From Clostridia bacterium (GTDB lineage: Bacteria; Bacillota; Clostridia; TANB77; UBA1234), in contig CAAEBC010000013.1 of assembly GCA_900753975.1 (NCBI GenBank), positions 14,309 to 78,308 on the forward strand: DNA of 64,000 nucleotides. The letters run 5' to 3'. Under the pieces are notes generated by a model, which was not told where the DNA came from, made no database searches, and worked only from the letters and a program-made list of their open reading frames with translations. Position numbers and translations under genes: made by a program. The number at the start of each line of letters is the position of its first letter. The stretch's first letter is position 1. This document shows, in pieces, positions 26,793-34,275 of the stretch.

Positions 26793-27683
26793 ATGAGTAA
26801 AATAACATTAACAGCCAAAGAGCAAAAAAGAAAAAAAGAAAAACAAATTAAGGTGACAGTTGCTCTTATGATAATACTTTTACTAACGGTTTTAGCTATT
26901 TGGTATTTTGTTTTTTATGAGCCAGGTAATATAAATGCTATATCTGGAGAATCAAGACATAATGCAATAGATTGGTTAAATCCATCTAAGAATGAAAATG
27001 ATAGTGGAGATGATGTTGTGAAAAATGAAGACAAAAATAGATACGCAAATGTAAAGAAAAATCCAGTTGTAACTATGGAAATGATGAGTGGCGAGATTAT
27101 AAAGATTGAGTTATATCCTAAGATTGCACCGACTACTGTAGAAAACTTTATATCGTTAGTTAAGAGCGAATTTTATGATGGACTTACATTCCATAGATTG
27201 ATACCTGATTTTATGGCACAAGGCGGAGACCCTAGTGGAGATGGAACAGGTGGACCTGGCTATTCGATATATGGCGAGTTCTCTGAAAATGGTTTTGAAA
27301 ACAGTTTGAAACATGAAATAGGGGTTATCTCTATGGCTAGAGCAAATGATCCTGATTCGGCCGGTTCACAGTTTTTTATAGTAACAAATGAAAATTCTTA
27401 TTTAAGCTTAGATGGTAAATACGCTGGTTTTGGTAAGGTTATTGAAGGAATGGATACTGTTTATAAAATAGTTAATACAGAAACTAAGAGGAGTGATTAT
27501 TCAGAAGAGCTTATGAATGCAATAAATGCTGCTGGTGGTCAAATTACAACAGAAGAGTTATATTATAAATATATGGATGAAACGACAGAAATGTCTACAC
27601 CAAAAAATGCACCAACAATAAAGAGAATGACAGTAGAAACTTTTGGTGAAACATATGCTGAACCTACTAAAATCAAAGACTGA
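26793..27683 (+). CDS. Membrane-anchored cyclophilin-type peptidyl-prolyl isomerase
   Basis: A 296-residue protein. Basic N-terminus, then a membrane helix (about 26-46, VTVALMIILLLTVLAIWYFV) that acts as a signal anchor. An Asn/Asp/Ser-rich linker (about 48-95, including ISGESRH and NDSGDDV) leads to the cyclophilin domain (about 97-240). Catalytic and binding residues are visible: GLTFHRLIPDFMAQGGDPSG (Arg and Phe of the active site), then SMARANDPDSAGSQFFIVT. It should fold exported proteins on the outer face. ATG 26793 was chosen after AAGAGGAG. Confidence 0.9.
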   Translation: MSKITLTAKEQKRKKEKQIKVTVALMIILLLTVLAIWYFVFYEPGNINAISGESRHNAIDWLNPSKNENDSGDDVVKNEDKNRYANVKKNPVVTMEMMSGEIIKIELYPKIAPTTVENFISLVKSEFYDGLTFHRLIPDFMAQGGDPSGDGTGGPGYSIYGEFSENGFENSLKHEIGVISMARANDPDSAGSQFFIVTNENSYLSLDGKYAGFGKVIEGMDTVYKIVNTETKRSDYSEELMNAINAAGGQITTEELYYKYMDETTEMSTPKNAPTIKRMTVETFGETYAEPTKIKD

Positions 27684-27731
27684 GAAAAAGGGACGGAGAA
27701 AAATGAGAATTTTCCTCCGTCCCCTTTTCTC
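27682..27731. repeat. Palindromic GGGACGGAG repeat acting as bidirectional terminator
   Basis: GAGAAAAAGGGACGGAGAAA... pairs with ...TTTTCCTCCGTCCCCTTTTC around TGAGAA. It lies between two converging genes and overlaps the stop of the downstream minus-strand gene by 2 nt. This is the fullest copy of the family seen at 6208-6243 and 18487-18529. Confidence 0.75.
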
Positions 27732-28686
27732 ATTTTAAATTGTCTATAGTTGTGTCAATTATCCTGTTTACAGCTTCGATACTGTTGAAAGCATTGTGTG
27801 GAGTTAGAACTACGTTTTCGTTATCTAGTAATTTCTTGCTTGCAACAATTAGTTTAGCTGCTTTTTCAATAGGAGAATTGAAGATGTTTTCTTCGACTAA
27901 TAATTCTTCTCCTTCGATAACGTCTAAGCCTGCACCAGATAAGGTTTTATTGTCTAAAGCTTTTAAAAGTGCATCGGTATCTACTAGTCCACCACGAGCT
28001 GTGTTTATAAGAAGAGCTCCTTTTTTAAATAATTTTAACGAGTCTTCGTTTATTATATGTTCTGTATATTTGTTAAGTGGCACATGTAAAGAAACGATAT
28101 CAGATGTCTTTAAAAGTTCTTCTAAGCTTACATATTTAAAATTTATTAACTCTGCTAAAAATGTGTCTTGATGTATATCATATACACGCACGTGCATTCC
28201 AAAACTTTTGGCAATCCTTGCAACGTGTAGCCCAATTCTACCACCACCTATGATACCGATTGTTTTATCTTTTAAATCAAAACCTTGTAAGCCATCTGTT
28301 GTAAAACTTCCTTGAATTGAACGAACATAAGACATGTGTATCTTTCTTGATAGTGAAAGAATTAAAGCAAATGTATGCTCGGCAACTGTATTCTCACCAT
28401 AAAATGGTACATTTTTAATTGCTATATTTTTTTCTTTACAATATTCTGCATCGATATGATCTGTTCCTGTTGAACGAGTACAGATTAATTTTAAATTTGG
28501 AAGGCTTTCAAGTAGTTCTTTTGTAAGTTCAGAATGTACGAAAACGCATAACGTTTCGACATCTTTAAACTTTTCTACTTCCACATTTTGTATTGTATCT
28601 TCAAAAAATACAGTTTCATCAGTTCCAAAAGCATCAATAAATTTTTGTTTCTCAAAATCAGTTATTTCAAAAAAAGCAATTTTCAT
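27730..28686 (-). CDS. D-isomer-specific 2-hydroxyacid dehydrogenase
   Basis: A 318-residue NAD-dependent dehydrogenase of the D-lactate dehydrogenase type. The catalytic N-terminal half has CTRSTGTDHIDAEYCKE and NVPFYGENTVAEHTFALILS. The nucleotide-binding domain has TIGIIGGGRIGLHVARIAKS and LLINTARGGLVDTDALLKAL (the catalytic Arg), then the Glu region GLDVIEGEELL and the catalytic His in VVLTPHNAFNS. It would interconvert a 2-keto acid and a D-2-hydroxy acid, probably pyruvate and D-lactate. Read from the opposite strand, alone, with GGAGG before its ATG. Confidence 0.9.
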   Translation of the reverse strand: MKIAFFEITDFEKQKFIDAFGTDETVFFEDTIQNVEVEKFKDVETLCVFVHSELTKELLESLPNLKLICTRSTGTDHIDAEYCKEKNIAIKNVPFYGENTVAEHTFALILSLSRKIHMSYVRSIQGSFTTDGLQGFDLKDKTIGIIGGGRIGLHVARIAKSFGMHVRVYDIHQDTFLAELINFKYVSLEELLKTSDIVSLHVPLNKYTEHIINEDSLKLFKKGALLINTARGGLVDTDALLKALDNKTLSGAGLDVIEGEELLVEENIFNSPIEKAAKLIVASKKLLDNENVVLTPHNAFNSIEAVNRIIDTTIDNLK

Positions 28687-28751
28687 AGTACACCTCCTAA
28701 ATAGTATTATAACAAAATAGTGAAAGTATGCAAATATTTGTTATTGTTCGC

Positions 28752-28780
28752 TTGACAAGAACGAATGTTTATTTTAAGAT
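28752..28780 (+). promoter_or_regulatory. ruvA promoter with a LexA-type SOS box in the spacer
   Basis: TTGACA, a 17-nt spacer, then TAAGAT. GAACGAATGTTT (28759-28770) in the spacer matches the Gram-positive LexA core GAAC-N4-GTTC with one mismatch (GTTT, a form also described in Clostridium). Repression by LexA and induction by DNA damage are inferred. Confidence 0.6.
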
Positions 28781-28821
28781 TTTATGTGTGAGAAAAATTT
28801 GAATATAAAAAGGAGAATAAG

Positions 28822-29424
28822 ATGTTTGCATATATAAAAGGCACTTTAGAGATTAAAGGAAATGACTATGTTGTTGTCGATGTAATGGGAGTTGGTTATA
28901 AAATTTTTATGCCATCGACTACAATTAATAAATTAGGAGAAATTGGAGATACCGTTAAAGTTCATACGCATTATCATGTTAGGGAAGATGAAATAAGTTT
29001 ATATGGCTTTGCAACGATAGAAGAGCTTAGGATGTTTGAACTTTTAATAAGTGTAAGTGGTGTTGGAGCTAAATCTGCAAATACGATTTTAGCGAATATA
29101 ACACCGTCAAATTTCGCTTTAGCAGTTATAACAAATAATATTAAAGAGCTAACAAAATTACCAGGAATAGGGGCAAAATCAGCTCAAAGAATAATACTTG
29201 AATTAAAGGACAAATTAAAGACAGAAGAAGCGATTGCATCGGTAGATAATGAAATACAAGAAGTAATTGCAAAAGAAGGAAATGCTCATGAAGCTATTAG
29301 TGCTCTTCAAGTTTTAGGATATCCTGTAAAAGATGCAACTCGAGCCGTTACTTCTTTTGATAGTACGGATATGGAAGTAGAAGAAATAATTAAAAAGGCA
29401 TTAGCATATTTTGCTAAAAAATAA
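28822..29424 (+). CDS. ruvA: Holliday junction DNA helicase subunit RuvA
   Basis: A 200-residue protein of usual length. N-terminal OB fold (MFAYIKGTLEIKGNDYVVVD), then two helix-hairpin-helix motifs (LLISVSGVGAKSANTILANI and LTKLPGIGAKSAQRIILELK) and the C-terminal RuvB-interacting domain (AISALQVLGYPVKDATRAVT). It holds the four-way junction open for RuvB. The usual partner ruvB is not next; rarA is. Confidence 0.95.
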   Translation: MFAYIKGTLEIKGNDYVVVDVMGVGYKIFMPSTTINKLGEIGDTVKVHTHYHVREDEISLYGFATIEELRMFELLISVSGVGAKSANTILANITPSNFALAVITNNIKELTKLPGIGAKSAQRIILELKDKLKTEEAIASVDNEIQEVIAKEGNAHEAISALQVLGYPVKDATRAVTSFDSTDMEVEEIIKKALAYFAKK

Positions 29425-29481
29425 TATACAGAATTAATTATTCATTTGACTGTAAATGCATAGTTAAAAGAAAGGAACGAT

Positions 29482-30735
29482 ATGGAAAAGAATATACCAC
29501 TAGCATATAGAATGTGTCCTACTACTATCGATGAATATGTTGGACAAGAGCACATCTTATCTAAAGATAAAATGTTATATAGATTAATAAAAGCAGATAG
29601 GCTTTCAAGTATAATACTTTGGGGACCTCCCGGTTGTGGAAAGACTTCACTCGCAAGAGTTATCGCTAACTCTACTAAAAACAAATTTGAAAAATTAAAT
29701 GCAGTAGCTGCTGGTGTAAGTGATATAAAGTCTGCAGTAGAAGATGCTAAAAACTTACTTATGAATCCATCTGGCAAAGTAGTTTTGTTTATCGATGAGA
29801 TACATAGATTTAATAAACTTCAGCAAGATGCATTACTACCTTATGTAGAAGATGGAACAGTAATTTTAATAGGAGCAACTACAGAAAATCCATATTTTTC
29901 AGTAAACAAAGCTTTGATTTCGAGGTCTACTGTTTTTAAGTTAGAGCCACTTACAATTCAAAACGTTGAGACAGTATTAAAAAATGCAATACAAGATAAA
30001 GAGAAAGGACTTGGAAAATATGCAATAAAAATAAACGATGATGTAATAAAATACATAGCAGAACTTTCGGGTGGAGACGTCAGAGTTGCTTTAAATGCTT
30101 TAGAAATAGCGACACTTACTACAGATATGAATATTGATGGCGAGATAGAAATAACTACTGAAATTGCTGCAGAATGTATACAAAAAAAGAAAGCACAGTT
30201 TGATAAAAGTGGAGATAGTCACTACGATAATATTAGTGCTTTTATAAAATCTATGCGTGGCGGAGATGCTGATGCTGTGCTATTTTATCTGGCTAGAGCT
30301 TTATATGCTGGTGAAGATCCTATGTTTTTAGCTAGAAGAATTGTTATATGTGCTTCCGAAGATGTTGGTATGGCAAATTCGAACGCATTGGTTGTGGCAA
30401 ATGCAGCAATGCAAGCAGTACATCAAATAGGTATGCCAGAAGCAAGATTACTTCTTGCACACGCAGCTACTTATGTGGCAAGAAGTCCAAAATCAAATGC
30501 GGCATATCTTGGCATAAATAAAGCTTTAAATGATGTTGAAAATACAGATACTGGAACTATACCAATGCATATAAGAAATGCTCCAGCAGAGGGAATGAGC
30601 GACTTTGGATACGGAGTTGGCTATAAATATCCACATGATTTTCCAAATCATGAAGTAGAGCAACAATATCTGCCAGATAAAATGCTTGGAACTAAGTATT
30701 ACGTGCCAGATGAAACAGAAGAAAAACTAAAATAA
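29482..30735 (+). CDS. rarA: Replication-associated recombination protein A (MgsA/RarA AAA ATPase)
   Basis: A 417-residue clamp-loader-like ATPase that acts at stalled forks. N-terminal YVGQEHILSKDKMLYRLIKA, Walker A WGPPGCGKTSLARVIA, NAVAAGVSDIKSAVEDAKN, Walker B VVLFIDEIHRFNK, sensor 1 LIGATTENPYFSVN, and the family's C-terminal tetramerisation domain with SMRGGDADAVLFYLARALYA and GEDPMFLARRIVICASEDVG. It resembles RuvB only in the AAA core; the C-terminal half is RarA-specific. 57 nt after ruvA. Confidence 0.94.
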   Translation: MEKNIPLAYRMCPTTIDEYVGQEHILSKDKMLYRLIKADRLSSIILWGPPGCGKTSLARVIANSTKNKFEKLNAVAAGVSDIKSAVEDAKNLLMNPSGKVVLFIDEIHRFNKLQQDALLPYVEDGTVILIGATTENPYFSVNKALISRSTVFKLEPLTIQNVETVLKNAIQDKEKGLGKYAIKINDDVIKYIAELSGGDVRVALNALEIATLTTDMNIDGEIEITTEIAAECIQKKKAQFDKSGDSHYDNISAFIKSMRGGDADAVLFYLARALYAGEDPMFLARRIVICASEDVGMANSNALVVANAAMQAVHQIGMPEARLLLAHAATYVARSPKSNAAYLGINKALNDVENTDTGTIPMHIRNAPAEGMSDFGYGVGYKYPHDFPNHEVEQQYLPDKMLGTKYYVPDETEEKLK

Positions 30736-30814
30736 AAGAATAAAAAAAACAAAAAAATCCGATAATAAAGTTTGAATAAATCAATTTATATGAAAAGTTT
30801 AAGAGGTGAAATTT

Positions 30815-31161
30815 ATGACATACCTAATTGGTTTATTGCGGACGGCTTTATTAGCGGATTTTTTGGTGCAGGTGGAGGACTATTAATACATCCTGCACTT
30901 ACAAGAATTTTAAAACTAGATGAATATAAAGCAAGAGGAACAACTCTAATAACAGTCTTTCCAGCAATCTTAGTGGCATCAATTTTCTATGCGACTTATA
31001 ATTATTTTGAGTGGAAAAATATAGTGAAAGTAGTAATCGGTGGAACCATAGGCGGATTTGTTGGAGCAAAGCTTATGAGAAAAATACCTAAATTTTATTT
31101 AGAGATAATTTTTGATATTTTTTTAATTGGAATATCTATAAAAAATATAATTCAGGGGTAA
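30815..31161 (+). CDS. Half-size TSUP/DUF81 permease, read through two consecutive CGG frameshifts
   Basis: The ATG lies behind AAGAGGTGAA. The first eight codons give MTYLIGLL; next come CGG and, one codon later, a second CGG. Skipping C30839 and C30843 gives Gly-Gly and continues FISGFFGAGGGLLIHPALTR, a textbook TSUP N-terminus, for 114 residues with four hydrophobic segments. Without frame changes the downstream frame reaches back only to a TTG at 30772, whose N-terminus has no ribosome-binding site and does not fit the family. It overlaps nothing and is 9 nt before a second half-size TSUP gene, so the two halves probably assemble into one anion (sulfite/sulfonate-type) transporter. Confidence 0.85.
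30839..30845 (+). other. Double in-frame CGG frameshift site (TSUP gene 1)
   Basis: TTG-C-GGA-C-GGC-TTT: two +1 events separated by a single glycine codon restore the membrane helix. Net shift is +2. Confidence 0.8.
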
Positions 31162-31170
31162 GATACAAGT

Positions 31171-31558
31171 ATGGAATTAATTTTAGTTGGTATAATTTCG
31201 GGAATTGTTACAGGGCTTGGAATGCGGTGGTGGAAGTATTTTAATATTAGTTTTAGTAAGTTTTATGGCTGTGCCACAGCATATAGCTCAAGCCACAAAC
31301 TTAATATTCTTCATTCCGACTGCTATTATTGCAATATTTGTGCATATAAAAAATAAAAACATAGATAAAGAAGTTGGCAAAAAACTATTTCTTGCTACAG
31401 TTATAGGTTCTGGACTAGGTGCTTATTTAACAACTTTTATCGCTTCAGAAAATTTGAAAAGATACTTTGGATTTTTCCTGCTAGCTGTTGGAATTTACGA
31501 AATTATAACGACATTTAAAGAACATAAAAATGAAAAAAAGGAGGAAAAAGAAAAATGA
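31171..31558 (+). CDS. Second half-size TSUP/DUF81 permease, read through one CGG frameshift
   Basis: ATG 31171. The first 18 codons give a hydrophobic helix ending VTGLGM; the next codon is CGG (31225-31227). Skipping its C yields GGGSILILVLVSFMAVPQHI, matching the GxGGG motif of the family, and 110 further residues with helices and a charged C-terminal tail (KEHKNEKKEEKEK). Total 128 residues. It follows the first TSUP gene by 9 nt, and its stop overlaps the next start (ATGA). Confidence 0.85.
31225..31227 (+). other. In-frame CGG at a +1 frameshift point (TSUP gene 2)
   Basis: ATG-C-GGT-GGT-GGA: zero frame would give Arg-Trp-Trp-Lys in place of the conserved glycine triplet. Confidence 0.85.
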
Positions 31559-31698
31559 AAAATTTAATTGCTGGTGTACTTTTGGGTGCTGTAATTGGTG
31601 GAGTTATCGGTACCGTTGCAAGTGATGATATTTATGATATGACAAATCAAATGATGAAGAAAGGTAAGAAGTTTGCTAAAAAATGTAATTGGATTTAA
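31555..31698 (+). CDS. YtxH-like small membrane peptide
   Basis: A 47-residue peptide beginning MKNLIAGVLLGAVIGGVIGT with a glycine-zipper membrane helix, then an amphipathic basic tail ending KFAKKCNWI. ATG overlaps the stop of the preceding permease gene and follows GGAGGAAAAAG, so it is translationally coupled. It resembles YtxH/gas-vesicle-type small envelope proteins; function unknown. Confidence 0.75.
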   Translation: MKNLIAGVLLGAVIGGVIGTVASDDIYDMTNQMMKKGKKFAKKCNWI

Positions 31699-31775
31699 AT
31701 AATGTGCCAAAATTAAAAAGGTTTGCATACAATTGCAAACTTTTATAGAAGAAATGTGCTTATAACAAATCATAT

Positions 31776-31811
31776 AAAAAGGACTGTCAAGTAAGTGTGA
31801 CAGTCCTTTTT
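31776..31811. terminator. Bidirectional terminator between converging genes
   Basis: AAAAAGGACTGTCA and TGACAGTCCTTTTT pair around an 8-nt loop; both flanks are A/T runs. Confidence 0.85.
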
Positions 31812-31840
31812 ATAAACTTTAATTTAGTATAAAAACATCT

Positions 31841-32704
31841 TTATTTTTTTATAATTTCTTTAATATATTCTGTCCTTGCCGGATATTTGTTAGAGAAAGT
31901 TTTTTCATTAATCAAATAGAACGAAATGCTTTCTGCAAAGTCTTCGTTGTAGTTTCCAGCTTCAACGTTTTCTTTAGCATATTTGCTAGGAAATCTTGTA
32001 TCTTTATTAACAGCTAGTTTGTAATCACTATAAGAATAATCAATTACTTTGTTTTGAATAAGTGTAAAAGCCCAAGTGTGTGCAATCTCGTGAATTACAA
32101 TGTTTTTGATAGTAGAAGTAGAGTAACTAGAAATATTATATAAAGTAATCTTATCGTATTTTGTGATACCTGCTGCACCAGATGAATGATTTGCAGGAAT
32201 CATTTTTATTTCTTTTACATTTGAAATAAATTTTTCATCTAAAGCTAAGATAATTTTTTCAACTTTGCTTATTGATTTTTTATCTTTTTCAGTGTAGATA
32301 ACACTAATATTTCTAATTGTTTTAATGTAAGTTTTATAATCTTTATTCTTTAATTCTTCAATCTTATAACTCTCCAAGTATCCATCATCATTTGAAAAGT
32401 AATATGTATAACTTACTTTCTCACCAATATCGTTAGAGATTTCAAATTTGTTTTCTCCACTTAATCCTTTAGTATCTATAAAGAAACGATTTTCTTTAAC
32501 TTCTAGTTGTTTTCCATTATAGTATAAAGTTTCGCCGCTTTCGAAAAGAGAGAAGCCGATTTTATTTGTATGAGTGCTATCAATAGCTTGTCCGTTTTGA
32601 AAGTCTGGCATAACATTATAAACAAGTGCAATATTTTGCGATGCAAATGAAACACTTGAAACTAATAAAAAAATAAGTGCAACAGATATTAAAACTTTTT
32701 TCAT
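31841..32704 (-). CDS. Secreted putative zinc metallopeptidase (HExxH)
   Basis: A 287-residue protein with a signal peptide (MKKVLISVALIFLLVSSVSF, cleavage after ...FAS). The catalytic motif IVIHEIAHTWAF carries the HExxH zinc site, and a later EDFAESISFYLI about 50 residues downstream supplies a plausible third Glu ligand, as in gluzincins such as the lethal-factor-like group. Substrate unknown. The ATG at 32704 was chosen: AAAGGAG lies upstream on this strand, and it gives a normal signal peptide; an in-frame TTG three codons earlier is less likely. Confidence 0.75.
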   Translation of the reverse strand: MKKVLISVALIFLLVSSVSFASQNIALVYNVMPDFQNGQAIDSTHTNKIGFSLFESGETLYYNGKQLEVKENRFFIDTKGLSGENKFEISNDIGEKVSYTYYFSNDDGYLESYKIEELKNKDYKTYIKTIRNISVIYTEKDKKSISKVEKIILALDEKFISNVKEIKMIPANHSSGAAGITKYDKITLYNISSYSTSTIKNIVIHEIAHTWAFTLIQNKVIDYSYSDYKLAVNKDTRFPSKYAKENVEAGNYNEDFAESISFYLINEKTFSNKYPARTEYIKEIIKK

Positions 32705-33152
32705 ACTAATCAACTCCTTTCGAAAACAAACTAACTAAGGTAAGTAATGGTTTCTTTGGATCATTTTTCCTTTGTATGTCTATATTATAGCAAGAAAATA
32801 CAAAAAAGTAAATATTATATACTAAACAAAATATTTGTCAATACTTTTTGACAAAATTGCTTGAAAAGTCTGCAAACATACGGAAAATAAGGTTTCAAGG
32901 ATAAATGTGGCTCGAAATCAAGGAAAAACAGCATAAAAATTTTTAAAAAACATTTAAATTTTATCTCAAAAAGATGCAAAATTTGCATTTTTGAAACCCT
33001 TGTGCCCGTAAGGATACAAGATGCGTGCAAAATTAAAATTATACTTCAAAAGTAACCTTCCGTAAGAAAAAACGATAAATTCTTCTTGCGTTTTTTATAA
33101 AGAATGATATCATATACTTGTAATAGGAAAATTGATTGATTTGAGGTGTTTT
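32705..33152. other. 448-nt spacer between diverging secreted-protein genes
   Basis: I see no gene. It holds the promoters of both flanking genes and a small hairpin (CTTGT / ACAAG at about 32999-33020 around GCCCGTAAGGAT). A related CCGTA(A)GGA/AGA-AAAA sequence recurs at about 33060 and 34165, upstream of the two SLH genes. Confidence 0.4.
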
Positions 33153-34055
33153 ATGAATAGATTTTTTAAATTATTTTTGATAGTTTTTGTATATATATTA
33201 GCATTTGCAAGCATTTCTTATGCAGGTTTCTCGGATGTAGAAAATCATTGGGCAAAAGAAAAGATAGAAGACTTTTTAGAAAGTGGCTTTGTGGATGGCT
33301 ACGGAGACGGCACTTTCAGACCGGATCAAGATATTACACGTGCAGAGTTTTGTAAGATAATTAATGCATATATGGGATACGGTTTTTCAGGAGAGAGTGG
33401 AGAAAATGTTAGTGGAGAGATTGTGCCAAACATTAAAAGTGGAGAAACTAATGAGTGGAAAGAAAAAAACTTTAAATTAGCGAATGAAAAAGGATATTTA
33501 CAAGTTGGCAATGTTGACGAAAAACTTTCTAGAGAAGAGGCTTTTGTGGCACTTTCTAAAGTTATGAATTTATCAAACATAGAGTATGAGCTAAATTATG
33601 ATGATGCAAGCGAAATAAGTGTTTGGGCTATTCCAGCAGTTAAAGCTCTTGCTAGTGCAAATCATATAAAAGGATATGGTGGAAAGCTAAGGCCAAAGGA
33701 AAACCTTACTAGAGCGGAACTTGTTTCAGTACTTTATGATTTTGTTGGCATTGGTGGTTTAGATGACGAACCTCAAGATAGAAAATTTGAAATTGGCCTT
33801 TTAGTTCACGATGAATATGGTTTGGCAGTAAAAAAACTTGTAGAAGATTTGGAAATTTCAAGTGGAGATTCAGTCACATTTGCAGTAATGCTAGAAGAAA
33901 ATGAAAGTGAGCCAGAAGTAAAAATAGTATCTGGTGATGAATATGTAGAGTTAGACAAAGTAAATTTGATTTTAGATGCAAAAAGTAGTGGCGAGGCTTT
34001 AATAAATTTTACTACGGATAAGCATGATGAGAATGTAAAAGTAATAATTAAATAA
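33153..34055 (+). CDS. SLH-domain surface protein, 300 residues
   Basis: Signal peptide (MNRFFKLFLIVFVYILAFAS, ending SYA), then three SLH repeats: AGFSDVENHWAKEKIEDFL with GYGDGTFRPDQDITRAEF (about 24-75), a weak middle repeat (about 108-150) and SVWAIPAVKALASANHIKGY with NLTRAELVSVLYD (about 155-205). A beta-rich C-terminal domain follows. SLH repeats bind pyruvylated wall polysaccharide. The linker after the first repeat is dense in SGE (FSGESGENVSGE, IKSGE). ATG chosen after GAGGTG. Next to the giant SLH protein, possibly a partner. Confidence 0.9.
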   Translation: MNRFFKLFLIVFVYILAFASISYAGFSDVENHWAKEKIEDFLESGFVDGYGDGTFRPDQDITRAEFCKIINAYMGYGFSGESGENVSGEIVPNIKSGETNEWKEKNFKLANEKGYLQVGNVDEKLSREEAFVALSKVMNLSNIEYELNYDDASEISVWAIPAVKALASANHIKGYGGKLRPKENLTRAELVSVLYDFVGIGGLDDEPQDRKFEIGLLVHDEYGLAVKKLVEDLEISSGDSVTFAVMLEENESEPEVKIVSGDEYVELDKVNLILDAKSSGEALINFTTDKHDENVKVIIK

Positions 34056-34067
34056 AAGAAAACAAGA

Positions 34068-34103
34068 AAAAATCGGTATAAGTAAAAATTATATCGATTT
34101 TTT
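34068..34103 (+). terminator. Intrinsic terminator
   Basis: AAAAATCGGTATAA pairs with TTATATCGATTTTT around a 7-nt loop and is followed by T. Confidence 0.75.
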
Positions 34104-34191
34104 ACGTTTTTTATAGCCAAAAGTCGAATTTTGTCGAAACTTAGAACATCTTGAAACATAATGTTCCGTAGGAAAAAACTACTAAAATTAC

Positions 34192-34220
34192 TTTACATTT
34201 CCAACATGCGATGATATAAT
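34192..34220 (+). promoter_or_regulatory. Promoter of the giant SLH-protein gene
   Basis: TTTACA, a 17-nt spacer, then TATAAT, 55 nt before the chosen TTG start. Confidence 0.7.
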
Positions 34221-34275
34221 TCCTTTGCTTAAGTTTAATAGGCACGAAGAAAATATTAAGAGGGAGTTGATAACT

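Noticed and set aside
29482..30735. ruvB as the partner of ruvA
   Set aside because: The AAA core is similar, but the C-terminal half with GGDADAVLFYLARALYAGED is specific to RarA.
30772..31161. TSUP gene starting at TTG 30772
   Set aside because: It has no ribosome-binding site and an N-terminus unlike the family; ATG 30815 with two CGG shifts gives the expected sequence.
32880..33030. Cyclic-di-GMP or other riboswitch before the SLH genes
   Set aside because: Only a short hairpin and AT-rich sequence are present; I could not match a known riboswitch core.
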